This document shows, one piece after another, positions 41,117-50,595 of a stretch of 64,000 nt of DNA. Below the pieces are notes generated by a model, which was given only the letters and a program-made list of their open reading frames with translations, searched no databases and had not been told where the DNA came from. Origin of the DNA: Fervidobacterium thailandense (GTDB lineage Bacteria; Thermotogota; Thermotogae; Thermotogales; Fervidobacteriaceae); the NCBI RefSeq assembly GCF_001719065.1, contig NZ_LWAF01000004.1:1-64000 (forward strand). The letters run 5' to 3'. The stretch's first letter is position 1, and every line of letters starts with the position of its first letter. The position numbers and the translations under genes are program-made.

Positions 41117-43573
41117 TTACCCCTCCAGATACACGATTTGAACACCCGAATCTTTAAATTTATCGAGGACTCTTTTATCGCTCGTCAGGAGGATCACCTG
41201 ACGCACGTTCGATTCCCTCTCGAGGAAGTCCAGGACCTTAACAAGGCGTTCATCGTCAAGCCGTATGAGAGCGTTGTCTATGATCAACGGAATGTTATTA
41301 TCGTAGAATGCCTTGTACGTCGCGAGCTTCAACCCCAAGACTATCAAGTCCTTCATCGAACCGCTGAGGTACTCTTCAGGGTCCCTCAGCTCACCCTCCA
41401 CAGCGACTTTCAAGTTCAGCTCGGGCGTGACGACAAAATTCGTCGACGTCCCCGTGACAAAGGTAATGAAGTTACTAAACTCTTCACTGAAAACACGTTG
41501 GTAACTTTGGGCAAATCGCTCGAGGAGTGTTCTAAAGTGTTCCCTCAGGCCAGGAATTACGGTCTCAAGACGCTTTAAGGCGTTTATCTTGATGCTTACC
41601 TCATCCCTTTCCTTCAGCAACACCTCAAGTTCCTTGTAGTTCGGTACCAAGTCCGTCATTTCCTTTTCCAGCCGTTCGATTTCGTATCGTAACTGAGACT
41701 GCCTCTCGCTCTCGGAAAGTATCCTTTCCTTTAAACGTCTGATTGATTCATCACTATTCTCGTTTTCAAGTTCCATTTTCAAGAGCGTAAGTGACTTTTC
41801 AAGCTCGAGTTGTTGGTTTTTGAGTTCCGAAAACCTTAGCAGCGCGTTGTGGTAGTTCGCAACCTCGGTCCGGGTCAAAGACATGCTACCTAAGATTTTC
41901 TCAATCGCCTCGGAGGTCGCTTTAAGCTCTTTTTGAAGGTTGTTGTACTCGCTCCGGACGTTATTAAGCTTCCTCTCAAGTCCCTCTTTGTCTTGCAAAA
42001 GTTCCTGTATCTCCAGCAGGTTGTGTTGTAACCTTTCCACCGCGGAAATGAGCGTTTGGCCGACACCGGTAACACCGAATTTCGATAGCTCCCTGATTAT
42101 CTCCTGTTCGATTTCCTTCATTTCGAGTAACTTGCGTTCCTTCTCCCGGTTGGCAACCTTCCACTGGAGAAACTCCTCGTATTTACGTCTCAACTGTCTC
42201 AAGGTGGTAATACCGTAGCTTTCCAATGTCTTCAAAATCTGCGGTGGCGTGGGCTTTTGAATCGAAACGTTCACAAGCTCTTCCTCACGAATCTTGAGTT
42301 CACTTTCCTTCTTTTTGGAAAGTGTGAAGAACCACACCCCGAAAACCAAGCTCACGGCTGAAAGGATGTAGAGCAACGTCGCAAAATCTTTGAAGAAATA
42401 ACTCACCACGAAGAGTACCACGCCAACCAAAACACCCACAACCGAGGTATCACGCAATCGTTTAGATGAAACTTCTAAATCTTTAATCTCCTCTTGGAGC
42501 TTGGCTTTCTTACCTTCCAGAGCGTCCAACCGTTCTCTGTAGTGACGTTCCTCTTCTTCGACCTTTTCGAGGATATTTGGAGTTTCCAAGAAAATCTTCC
42601 ACAGAGGATCTTCAGGTTGCGTTTCTGAGTTGTACTCCGTGTACATCTTCGTAAGGAGGGAGAGATGTTTTACCCGAAGGTTCGCACTCTCAAGATCAGT
42701 CACCGAAACCAAGTTTAAACTTTGGAGTCTTTTTTCGATTTCGCGTGTGACCTGGGCAAGTTTTTCAGCTATCGCACTCTCCTCTTCCTTTAGCTGATCA
42801 GATGTACTTTTGAGCTTTTCCTCTTTGTTCATCAAATCCGCTATTTCTACAATCTGTTGCTCGGAGTAACGTTTCACCCATGCGAGTTTTTCGAGTTCAC
42901 GTTGGACTGTCTCGAGGCGGGCTTTAATTTCCGAGATATCTTTCACTATGCGTTCGGTTCTGCTCCGCCGTAAGACCTCAAGTTGGTTTGTTAGATCTTT
43001 TTCAACCTTCTTGGAGGTCTCCAACTCCGTCCTCAACTTTTGGAGTACCCCCTCGAGCTCGTTGTAACGTCTAACGTTGGCTTTGATTTCCTTCACTCGT
43101 TCCGTGAGTGTTCTGTACCGTTCGTTCAACCTCTCAAAGCACGGTCGTAGATCGAACGTTTCAAGCTTTGAGAGGACCGTTTTGAAAACCCGTCCTTCAT
43201 CGGTTCGTTCCGTCCTTTTCTTCAAGTTGGTCTCAAAGAGTTCTTTTTCGATGCGGAAACTCTCCAGTTCATCATCCTCCAACACAAACGCAACAGCTTC
43301 CAGGATCCGTCTGTCCAACTTCTTACCGTCACGATCAAAGAGCGAAAACGTACCTTCGGTCGTTTCAACGAAACCGTCGAATTCCCCTCCGCTCCAAGGT
43401 TTGTACCTTGCAAGGTCCTCGTCGGACTCGGATAGCGCGCAAAGAATGAATTTTGCAAGTGTTGTCTTACCGCTCTCATTTGGGCCATAGACGATGTTGA
43501 GGTTGGGCTTGAATCGGAACTCTCGGTCTTTGAACTTTCCAAAACCCTTTATTACTGCCCTTTTCAAAAGCAT
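41117..43573 (-). CDS. Coiled-coil AAA ATPase (YhaN/SMC-like) with internal transmembrane hairpin
   Basis: This 818-residue protein has an SMC/Rad50-type head split by coiled coils. Walker A is GPNESGKTT near residue 34; the signature YLSGSMKDLIV and the Walker B-like region PLIIDNALIRLDDERL lie near the end. In Walker B the usual acidic residue after IID is Asn. In the centre (about 375-417) two hydrophobic helices (VVGVLVGVVLFVVSYFF and LLYILSAVSLVFGVWFF) interrupt the coil, as in YhaN of Bacillus. DNA-end or membrane-linked repair is suggested by the family, but the nuclease partner YhaO is absent. Confidence 0.75.
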   Translation of the reverse strand: MLLKRAVIKGFGKFKDREFRFKPNLNIVYGPNESGKTTLAKFILCALSESDEDLARYKPWSGGEFDGFVETTEGTFSLFDRDGKKLDRRILEAVAFVLEDDELESFRIEKELFETNLKKRTERTDEGRVFKTVLSKLETFDLRPCFERLNERYRTLTERVKEIKANVRRYNELEGVLQKLRTELETSKKVEKDLTNQLEVLRRSRTERIVKDISEIKARLETVQRELEKLAWVKRYSEQQIVEIADLMNKEEKLKSTSDQLKEEESAIAEKLAQVTREIEKRLQSLNLVSVTDLESANLRVKHLSLLTKMYTEYNSETQPEDPLWKIFLETPNILEKVEEEERHYRERLDALEGKKAKLQEEIKDLEVSSKRLRDTSVVGVLVGVVLFVVSYFFKDFATLLYILSAVSLVFGVWFFTLSKKKESELKIREEELVNVSIQKPTPPQILKTLESYGITTLRQLRRKYEEFLQWKVANREKERKLLEMKEIEQEIIRELSKFGVTGVGQTLISAVERLQHNLLEIQELLQDKEGLERKLNNVRSEYNNLQKELKATSEAIEKILGSMSLTRTEVANYHNALLRFSELKNQQLELEKSLTLLKMELENENSDESIRRLKERILSESERQSQLRYEIERLEKEMTDLVPNYKELEVLLKERDEVSIKINALKRLETVIPGLREHFRTLLERFAQSYQRVFSEEFSNFITFVTGTSTNFVVTPELNLKVAVEGELRDPEEYLSGSMKDLIVLGLKLATYKAFYDNNIPLIIDNALIRLDDERLVKVLDFLERESNVRQVILLTSDKRVLDKFKDSGVQIVYLEG

Positions 43574-44184
43574 ACATCTTCACCCCGGAGGATCTTCAGC
43601 ACAACATACTTTTCCTCGTCACGCGTCAATGACTTGATCGCAACGTGTTCGAGAGCGTTCCGTGGTGTCAGGTCAACGAAGAGAGCATGAAGCCCGCCAC
43701 TCTCAAACGAACTACCTTGGCTACGATCGGAAATGGGAGCTTCAACAAGGATGAAACACCTTTTGTACGGGCAACGATAAAGGGTGGGCGCATCGGTTCT
43801 GACCAACCCAACCGTTTCGGCTTCCTCAACGATACGTGGCTGACCGTCAACCAAAACCACCGGGACGTTGTTAACGGGAGATGAGTTAAAGGATGGCTCT
43901 CCTTTTGGAACCTGGATTTCAAAACTCTTGAATATTCCATTCAGCGTATCGCGAACGTAATCGGAGGTTGCTAAATCACCGAAGACGTTGTAAAAAACAA
44001 AATGCGCATCGGGAAAGAGATTGGAGAGTAACATCAAGAATCCAACCTTCGCACGTTCGATTTGCTCGCGGAAGTTTGAAAAACCTTCGTGGTCATCCAT
44101 CAAACGGATGTTGTTAACTTCGACGATCATTCCGATTTCCTCCCCGGGATACTGCGAGTCTATAACAACCCACGTTTGGTTCAC
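43564..44184 (-). CDS. Protein of unknown function, partner of the coiled-coil ATPase
   Basis: This 206-residue protein overlaps the AAA ATPase start by 10 nt and so is translated just before it. No signal peptide or helix is visible. It has a mixed alpha/beta look (TWVVIDSQYPGEEIGMIVEV, ALFVDLTPRNALEHVAIKSL) and a CPYKRCFILVEAP segment with two cysteines. It is not a metallophosphatase like YhaO or SbcD, since no DxH or GNHD motifs occur. I do not recognise the family. Confidence 0.55.
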   Translation of the reverse strand: MNQTWVVIDSQYPGEEIGMIVEVNNIRLMDDHEGFSNFREQIERAKVGFLMLLSNLFPDAHFVFYNVFGDLATSDYVRDTLNGIFKSFEIQVPKGEPSFNSSPVNNVPVVLVDGQPRIVEEAETVGLVRTDAPTLYRCPYKRCFILVEAPISDRSQGSSFESGGLHALFVDLTPRNALEHVAIKSLTRDEEKYVVLKILRGEDVCF

Positions 44185-44190
44185 AAAGGC

Positions 44191-45429
44191 TCATAACAAT
44201 TGAGCGGCCAGTGTTGCCAACTCCGAACGCTCACCTTTTTGGAGTATTATGTGACACGCGATCTTCTGTCCCCTGAATTTTGATGCGGCGTAAACCAATC
44301 CGTTGCTGTTTTCATCCAAGTAAGGAGTATCAATCTGGTACGGATCACCCGTAAGTACCACCTTGGTACCATCACCGGCCCTGGTCAGTATTGTCTTGAC
44401 CTCGAGTGGCGTGAGATTTTGTGCCTCGTCGATGATGATAAACTGTTTAGGAATCGTTCTGCCGCGGATGTAGGTGAGTGCTTCAAGCTCGATGATGTCT
44501 TTTTTCATCAGTTCCTTAAAGCTGACACTATTCAGTCTGCAGAGGTACTCGAGGTTGTCCATTACACCACTCATCCAGGGTGAAATTTTTTCCTCGAGTG
44601 CGCCGGGAAGATAACCTATGTCTTTACCCCCCATGGGTACGAGTGGCCTCGCAACGATAATACGATCGTAAACACCCTCCAGTAGGGTCTTTTGAAGGGC
44701 TGCGGCGAGCGCAAGGAAAGTCTTCCCAGTACCTGCGATACCGATGAGCGAAACGAGGCTGATCGAGTCATCCATCAACGCGTCGAGTGCAAAGAGTTGC
44801 TCCTTATTTCTCGGCTGTATACCGTAAACCTTTGTCTTCGGCTCGATCCGCTGAAATCCCTCACCGTTGAATCGGAAGTAACCTTCGTTCGTTTCCACGT
44901 ACTCGTTCGGTGCGAGCTTGCTTGTATCGACCTCTTCCAAACGTTCGAAGAAGTAATAACCACGTGATAGGAGTTGCAAATCACTCTTGTCCGTTAGGTA
45001 ATCCTCAGCCGCTATCCCCAGCGCTCCCGCCTTGACTCGCAGACTAATGTCCTTCGAGACAATGATCGTGGGGTGCTCACTTTTGGTTTTCAGATAGAAT
45101 GCGTACTCGATGATCCAGTTGTCCACGTATTTCTCGAAGAGAAATTTTACCTGGTGTTTTTCGAAATCTTGTTCGCTCAGAACCGGAATTACCACCGTTC
45201 CACCGTTAGGCAAGTTAACACCGGTATGCAGATCTCCCTGCATTCTTAGCTCCTCGAGTATCCTAATCGCCCACCGTGCGTTTCTACCGATCCTTCCCTG
45301 CTCTCGTTTTAACTTATCGAGCTCCTCGATTACGGGGAGAGGGATGCACACTATGTTATCCTCGAAGGAAAAGATAGCCTCGGGATCGTGAATGAGTACG
45401 TTCGTATCCAAAACGTAATTCTTTACCAT
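44191..45429 (-). CDS. PIN-PhoH family ATPase (YlaK-like)
   Basis: This 412-residue protein joins an N-terminal PIN nuclease domain (NYVLDTNVLIHDPEAI, with later acidic residues such as SKDISLRVKA) to a C-terminal PhoH ATPase domain. Walker A is GIAGTGKTFLALAAAL and Walker B is FIIIDEAQNLTP. The combination is typical of PhoH2 proteins, thought to be RNA helicase-nucleases. ATG at 45429 follows GGGGAGGG and overlaps the upstream exonuclease stop by one base (TGATG). Confidence 0.92.
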   Translation of the reverse strand: MVKNYVLDTNVLIHDPEAIFSFEDNIVCIPLPVIEELDKLKREQGRIGRNARWAIRILEELRMQGDLHTGVNLPNGGTVVIPVLSEQDFEKHQVKFLFEKYVDNWIIEYAFYLKTKSEHPTIIVSKDISLRVKAGALGIAAEDYLTDKSDLQLLSRGYYFFERLEEVDTSKLAPNEYVETNEGYFRFNGEGFQRIEPKTKVYGIQPRNKEQLFALDALMDDSISLVSLIGIAGTGKTFLALAAALQKTLLEGVYDRIIVARPLVPMGGKDIGYLPGALEEKISPWMSGVMDNLEYLCRLNSVSFKELMKKDIIELEALTYIRGRTIPKQFIIIDEAQNLTPLEVKTILTRAGDGTKVVLTGDPYQIDTPYLDENSNGLVYAASKFRGQKIACHIILQKGERSELATLAAQLL

Positions 45430-46007
45430 CAGTATTCCCTCCCCATCCACCGTTTTAAGAACTCGTGGACCAATCCCCATCCGTACCTTTCGTATAACTT
45501 GATGAACACCTCCGCGGTCACATGCGCATCGTCGATAGCTCTGTGGGTTACACGGTGGGAGGTCTTTAACTCTTTTGCAAGGCTCTCCAGTTTCCTCCGC
45601 CTACCGTAGATGGCAACGGCAATATCCAAGGTATCTATGTAATCCACTTCGAGAGGTAACTGTCCTACCTCTTTTGCCGCGTAATCCAAGAACGTGAGAT
45701 CGAAGGTCGCGTTGTGGAACACGAGGATCGTACCCTGCGAGTACTTACGCACGACCGAAACGATTTCGTCGAGCTCGGGGGCACCCTCAACATCACTGTT
45801 GGATATCCTGTGTACTTTCTGTGCGTAAGCGTGGATGTATACTTTTGGATTCACGAGGGATGAGTATATCCAGTCCTTGACGATCTTCCCCTTGTAAACT
45901 GGTACGATCGCGATCTCGACAATCCTGTCGCCGTTCAGAGGATCCACACCGGTAGTTTCTATGTCCATAACGCAGTACACATTATCATCCCATTTGTGGG
46001 CCAGCAT
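45429..46007 (-). CDS. DnaQ-like 3'-5' exonuclease (DEDDh)
   Basis: This 192-residue exonuclease has the DEDDh motifs: VMDIETTGVDPL (Asp, Glu), FHNATFDLTFLDY (Asp), and HRAIDDAHVTAEVF (His, Asp). It resembles the epsilon subunit of DNA polymerase III, but stand-alone proteins of this type may act in proofreading or RNA trimming. It is coupled to the PIN-PhoH gene by TGATG, which hints at shared nucleic-acid processing. Confidence 0.88.
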   Translation of the reverse strand: MLAHKWDDNVYCVMDIETTGVDPLNGDRIVEIAIVPVYKGKIVKDWIYSSLVNPKVYIHAYAQKVHRISNSDVEGAPELDEIVSVVRKYSQGTILVFHNATFDLTFLDYAAKEVGQLPLEVDYIDTLDIAVAIYGRRRKLESLAKELKTSHRVTHRAIDDAHVTAEVFIKLYERYGWGLVHEFLKRWMGREY

Positions 46008-46064
46008 GACTGTTCAACCCTTTCCACTTCTTGGTTCTTAAGCGTGACGTAAACAGGATGGTAA

Positions 46065-47069
46065 TTAGGTAATAAGTTCCTCGCCACCACCACGGGCGAT
46101 AACGATCTCGCCAGCTTCCTCGAGTCTCCTGATAATGTTTATTATCTTCTGCTGGGCTTCCTCAACGTCCTTAACCCTCACAGGTCCCATGAACTCGATT
46201 TCGTCTTTCAACAGTTGTTGTGCGCGTTTGGACATGTTGTTGAATATCTTTTGTTTCAGTTCCTCCGATGCTCCCTTGAGAGCAACGGCAAGATCTTGCA
46301 TGTTAACTTCCCTAAGCACAAGTTGGACGGATCTGTCGTCGAGTTTGAGAATATCTTCGAAGACAAACATCCTTCTTCGAATCTCTTCGGCTAACTCTGG
46401 CGACTCGTAAGTGAGACGTTCCATAATGTTCTTTTCCGTAGCACGATCGAGATTGTTCATGATCTCGGCTGCAGTGTCCAAACCACCGACTGCGCTGAGT
46501 GTTTGCGTAGCAACTCCGGCGAATTTTTTCTCGAGTAACTTTTCAACCTCTTTGACAACATCTGGAGAAGCACGCTCCAACAACGATATACGCTTTATCA
46601 CTTCGATTTGCAAATTTTCCGGCAGAGCGGAAATTACCTGTGCGGCGATTCTCGGTTCAAGGAAACTCAAAACGAGAGCGATCGTCTGGGGATGCTCCGA
46701 CTGGAGGAAGTTCACAATCTGCACCACGTCAGCCCCGCGCATGAATTCGAAGGGTTTAACCGCAAGATTTGAAACGAGCCGCTCGATGATTTGCATAGCC
46801 TTCTCGGGTCCAAACGCTTTGATCAGCATTTCTTTGGCGTACTCTATACCACCGCTTATGATCATCTCGCGTGCTTTTGTCAAATTTTGAAACTCCTCGA
46901 GAACGGTTCGACGTTCCTCGTTCGATACCTTACCAAGGTTCGCAATTTCAATTGTCAGGGCTTCAACTTCCGACTCCTCGAGGTTCTTTAAAATACGCGC
47001 GGCCTTTTCCGGCCCGAGTGTGACTAGCAATATTGCTGCCTTGCGCCTTCCGGTAAGCTTACTCGCCAT
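46065..47069 (-). CDS. fliG: Flagellar motor switch protein FliG
   Basis: FliG of the rotor binds the MS ring through its N-terminus and the stator through its C-terminus. The 334-residue sequence has KLTGRRKAAILLVTLGPEKAA, the middle EHPQTIALVLS and the C-terminal torque helix with charged residues (FVFEDILKLDDRSVQLVLRE). ATG at 47069 was preferred over TTG at 47075, which is also in frame. It follows fliF at once, so the two are co-translated. Confidence 0.97.
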   Translation of the reverse strand: MASKLTGRRKAAILLVTLGPEKAARILKNLEESEVEALTIEIANLGKVSNEERRTVLEEFQNLTKAREMIISGGIEYAKEMLIKAFGPEKAMQIIERLVSNLAVKPFEFMRGADVVQIVNFLQSEHPQTIALVLSFLEPRIAAQVISALPENLQIEVIKRISLLERASPDVVKEVEKLLEKKFAGVATQTLSAVGGLDTAAEIMNNLDRATEKNIMERLTYESPELAEEIRRRMFVFEDILKLDDRSVQLVLREVNMQDLAVALKGASEELKQKIFNNMSKRAQQLLKDEIEFMGPVRVKDVEEAQQKIINIIRRLEEAGEIVIARGGGEELIT

Positions 47070-47075
47070 ACCCAA

Positions 47076-48683
47076 TCATCCCTTCTCAGCAAGCCAAACT
47101 TTGAGAACGGTGGCCACGTCCTCAGGTGAGGTATCTGCAACTTGCTGCAGGTACGTTCTGAGTTGCTCCAAGATCGTCTCTTCCTCGGCACCAGGGATAA
47201 CCTCCTCTTCGGCCATCTGTTCCATGACACGCTGAGCTTCTTCTTGCAGAGCCTTGTAGCGTTGCAACATAAGCTTTCTGGCTTGGACCTTTCTGTACTG
47301 TATCAATCCCAGGTAAGTTGCAAAGAATATCAGCACCGAGGCGAGGAAGAGTAAAACGAGGCGAGTTCTGAGCTTTTGAGCTTCCTGAATTGAGACCAAC
47401 TGCCTGTAGAACTCCGTCTCTATCTCACGACTGAACGGTATGAACGCAACCGCGTAAGTGATGGAACCCTCAGGTGTGTTCGCATCGATACTCTTCTCTA
47501 TGATGGATGAAACGAGTTTTTCGATTTGCTCCTTTGGAGTGCGTTCAACCACCGTCGAAGACGCGTCAATAATTACCGAAACGGTGATATTCTCGATCTC
47601 ACCCTCCGAATTTTTAACAACGTTCTCAACAATCTGGTTCAGCTCGTAGTTCACGATCTCGTGGGATTTCTGGTACGTCGTTTGACCCGTAGCCTCTCCC
47701 GTTTCGTAAGTTGTTGGAGGTATGTTCGACTCCGTTCCCACCGGACCCCCAGGTCCCTGGACGGTGGTCGAAATCTCCGACTGTACTTCCTTGCTCCTCA
47801 CAAGCCCCTCTTTCTTATTCGGAGCTGTGTAAGTTATTATCTGCTTTTCGATCTTTTCCCAGTTGAGCTTGACATCCGGGATGACCTCGACCCTACCGGG
47901 CCCGAAGACACTTTCAAGAGGCTCTTTGATCTTCCTTTTGTAGTAATTTTCCAGGTTCACCTTCAGTTCCATTTTCGTTGAGGCCAACGCCGTCGTTTCG
48001 TCGAGGTTCAAGAGTTCGGATAAGTTCCTACCTGTCTGGTCTACGATCTTGATGTTCTCCGCTTTAATACCCTCGACGGCCCCCTGGACCAGTGCGATGA
48101 TGCCTCGTACCTGCTCTTTTGTCAACGACTGACCCGGTTCGAGCACCACCATCACCGAAGCCCGTGGTTCGCTCATCTCACCGCGCACGTAGTACGTGTA
48201 CTTGGGAAGGGTGAGTACAACACGCGCCGACTGAACTCCCTTGATACTCGATATCGTTCTCTCCAACTCGCCCTGCAGGGCGATTTGGTACCGTACCTGC
48301 TTATCAAAACTCGTGGCACCCAAGGACGTTTGATCCAGTATCTCAAAGCCGCGTGTGGAACCGGACAGTACCCCAGCTGAAGCGAGCCGCATACGGACTT
48401 CGTAGACGTTGTAATTCGAGGGAATAAGTATCTTATTCCCCGCTTCAACCTTATATGGGACACCGAGTGCTTCAAGCTGCTGCAGGATTGGGCCTGCGTC
48501 GGCTTCTGTTTTGGTTGAGAGTAAGAGTACGTACTTTGGTGCGTTGATTACAGCCAGGAGAACTACAGCTATCAAAACCGACGCTCCGACGAGTATCAGA
48601 ACAAATTTTTGACCCTTTGGAGCGTTTTTCCACCACGTCGGGATTTTCCCGAACCAGTCGAGAAACTTTCTGAACCATTCCAT
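47076..48683 (-). CDS. fliF: Flagellar MS-ring protein FliF
   Basis: FliF builds the MS ring of the flagellar basal body in the cytoplasmic membrane. The 535-residue protein has an N-terminal helix (FVLILVGASVLIAVVLLAV), the ring-building motifs (SNYNVYEVRMRLASAG, GELERTISSIKGVQSARVVL), a long periplasmic part and a second helix near residue 440 (LVLLFLASVLIFFATYLGL) before the FliG-binding tail. It opens the fliF-fliG unit. Confidence 0.97.
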   Translation of the reverse strand: MEWFRKFLDWFGKIPTWWKNAPKGQKFVLILVGASVLIAVVLLAVINAPKYVLLLSTKTEADAGPILQQLEALGVPYKVEAGNKILIPSNYNVYEVRMRLASAGVLSGSTRGFEILDQTSLGATSFDKQVRYQIALQGELERTISSIKGVQSARVVLTLPKYTYYVRGEMSEPRASVMVVLEPGQSLTKEQVRGIIALVQGAVEGIKAENIKIVDQTGRNLSELLNLDETTALASTKMELKVNLENYYKRKIKEPLESVFGPGRVEVIPDVKLNWEKIEKQIITYTAPNKKEGLVRSKEVQSEISTTVQGPGGPVGTESNIPPTTYETGEATGQTTYQKSHEIVNYELNQIVENVVKNSEGEIENITVSVIIDASSTVVERTPKEQIEKLVSSIIEKSIDANTPEGSITYAVAFIPFSREIETEFYRQLVSIQEAQKLRTRLVLLFLASVLIFFATYLGLIQYRKVQARKLMLQRYKALQEEAQRVMEQMAEEEVIPGAEEETILEQLRTYLQQVADTSPEDVATVLKVWLAEKG

Positions 48684-48860
48684 CTGGTTAAATCACCACC
48701 AAAATTTTATTATATCACACGAGCTCTCGGCAAATCCACCAGAATTTACAATTTGGTAATTTTTTATCACTTAACAACTCGAAATTTCGGAGTATAATTT
48801 TACCGAAAATTCGGAGACCACACGATAGTTTTATGATACCAAAAGCCTGGAGTGATTTCA
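48684..48860. promoter_or_regulatory. Divergent promoter region between fliF and yceD
   Basis: On the plus strand, TTAACA (48771-48776), 16 nt and TATAAT (48793-48798) form a good promoter for the yceD-rpmF-plsX set. On the minus strand, a TATAAT box (48709-48714) lies 26 nt before the fliF ATG, but no good -35 was seen for it. No gene lies in this 177-nt gap. Confidence 0.5.
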
Positions 48861-49403
48861 ATGTGGAAGGTTAGTGTGAAAGATATAATCACCGAAAAGA
48901 GAAAGGTTATAGAAGGCATCTATGCTCCGCAGGAAATAGAACTCCACACCGGAACGTACAAGGTGTTGCACGGTGGTTTCAAAGTCAAGATGGTATTGAC
49001 GTTCGCGGACAACAAAATCGTCCTGGGTGGATACGTTAGGGGCTCGGTGGAGCGGCCGTGTGATAGGTGTTTGAAGATTTCAGAAATGCACATTGACGGT
49101 GTGATAGAAGCGGTGTATACTTTTGAGCAGAAGATTCACCAAAAGAAAGAAGAACTTAAAGAATTGATAAACGAAATTCATATAACCGGTGATATAATAG
49201 ACCTCGAAGAACGAATAATCGAGGGTATTGTTAGTAGTGCCCCCGATGTTTTTGTTTGCGATCCGAATTGCAAAGGATTGTGTCCTCATTGCGGAGCCGA
49301 TTTGAACGAGGAGCCGGAGCACAAGTGTTCGGAATCCGAACTTGGTTCCATCGACCCAAGGTTTGCAATACTCTTGAAACTCAAGAACGCACAGGAGGGA
49401 TAA
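48861..49403 (+). CDS. yceD: YceD/DUF177 family protein
   Basis: This 180-residue protein belongs to the DUF177 family, found next to rpmF in most bacteria and linked to 23S rRNA or L32 maturation. It has the family pattern VERPCDRCL early and a C-terminal CDPNCKGLCPHCGADLNEE, both cysteine pairs suggesting a zinc site. ATG at 48861 follows GGAG by 8 nt; a GTG three codons upstream overlaps the SD. It is the first gene of yceD-rpmF-plsX-glmS. Confidence 0.88.
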   Translation: MWKVSVKDIITEKRKVIEGIYAPQEIELHTGTYKVLHGGFKVKMVLTFADNKIVLGGYVRGSVERPCDRCLKISEMHIDGVIEAVYTFEQKIHQKKEELKELINEIHITGDIIDLEERIIEGIVSSAPDVFVCDPNCKGLCPHCGADLNEEPEHKCSESELGSIDPRFAILLKLKNAQEG

Positions 49404-49405
49404 AC

Positions 49406-49588
49406 ATGGCCGTTCCAAAGCAAAAACGTTCAAGGAGTAGGACTCATCACAAACGTGCGAAGATCTACAGGGCCTTCATCATCGCTGTTACAACGTGTCC
49501 GAACTGTGGTGCGCCGAAGCAACCGCACCGTGTATGTTTGAGCTGCGGATACTACGGTAAGAAACAAATCTTCGAGGTTGCAAGATGA
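49406..49588 (+). CDS. rpmF: Ribosomal protein L32
   Basis: This 60-residue large-subunit protein begins MAVPKQKRSRSRTHHKRAK and has a zinc ribbon CPNCG...CLSCG. ATG follows AGGAGGG. It is two bases after yceD and overlaps plsX by ATGA. The context (yceD-rpmF-plsX) is conserved across bacteria. Confidence 0.97.
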   Translation: MAVPKQKRSRSRTHHKRAKIYRAFIIAVTTCPNCGAPKQPHRVCLSCGYYGKKQIFEVAR

Positions 49589-50595
49589 TCCGAATCGCGC
49601 TCGACTTAATGGGTGGAGACAAAGCGCCGGAGGAGATAAAGACCGGCGCTTTTATGTATGCGGAGTTTCTCAAAAAGTCAAAAATAAACAACGTTAAAAT
49701 ACACATCGTGGGGTTACCGGAGCACGTGAAGGATTTCGAATCCCATCCGCTCCGGGAGTTTTTCGTGATCGTCCCGACAAGAGATTTCCTCCCCATGGAC
49801 ATCAAACCAACCGAGGCGCTACGACGTAAAGAGAGTTCAATGTACGTCTGCAGCCAGATGCTCAAAGAAAAGCAAGTGGATGCAATCGTCAGTGCCGGGA
49901 ACACCGGTGCGCTTCTGGCATGTGCAACGTTGGTGGTTGGACGAATAAAGGGAATCGAGCGTCCCGCCCTGGCGGTGCCCGTTCCGAGCTTGAAAGGGTT
50001 CACGGTGCTGATCGATGCCGGGGCCAACGCCGAAGTGAAGCCGGAATGGCTCGTGCAATTTGCCGAAATGGGTATCGAGTACGCAAAACTCTTGGGAATT
50101 CCTGATCCCAAGGTTGGTTTGCTGAACGTGGGAACTGAGGAGAACAAGGGAACCGAGCGGGAGAAGCAAGCGTACGCACTTTTGAAGGAACGTTACGGAG
50201 CGCGGTTCCACGGAAACGTCGAAGGCAGTGACATAAACCTTGGAACGGTAGATGTCGTTGTCACAGATGGTTTCTCCGGAAACATCGCGATGAAAACGAT
50301 GGAAGGTGTCGCAAAACTGATCTCGACCATCATAAAGCAAGAGGCAAAAAAGAGTGTCGATGGTATTCTCGGTGCTCTCCTCTTTGCGAGAACACTCAAA
50401 AGACTCAAGAAGAAACTTGACCCCAGAAGTTACGGTGGCACGTTCTTCTTGGGAGTTGACGGTTTAGTCATCAAGGCGCATGGTAATTCGGATCGTGTTG
50501 CGATAAAGAACGCTCTTGAAGTAGCAAGGCGTGGTGTCGAGAACCAGTTGGTCGAAAAACTTAGAAGGAGCCTTGGAAGAGAGGTGAACGACTGA
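49585..50595 (+). CDS. plsX: Phosphate acyltransferase PlsX
   Basis: This enzyme makes acyl-phosphate from acyl-ACP for phospholipid synthesis. The 336-residue protein has the N-terminal ALDLMGGDKAPEEI, SAGNTGALLA and the later VTDGFSGNIAMKTMEG pattern of the family. It overlaps rpmF by 4 nt and glmS by 1 nt. Confidence 0.95.
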   Translation: MIRIALDLMGGDKAPEEIKTGAFMYAEFLKKSKINNVKIHIVGLPEHVKDFESHPLREFFVIVPTRDFLPMDIKPTEALRRKESSMYVCSQMLKEKQVDAIVSAGNTGALLACATLVVGRIKGIERPALAVPVPSLKGFTVLIDAGANAEVKPEWLVQFAEMGIEYAKLLGIPDPKVGLLNVGTEENKGTEREKQAYALLKERYGARFHGNVEGSDINLGTVDVVVTDGFSGNIAMKTMEGVAKLISTIIKQEAKKSVDGILGALLFARTLKRLKKKLDPRSYGGTFFLGVDGLVIKAHGNSDRVAIKNALEVARRGVENQLVEKLRRSLGREVND

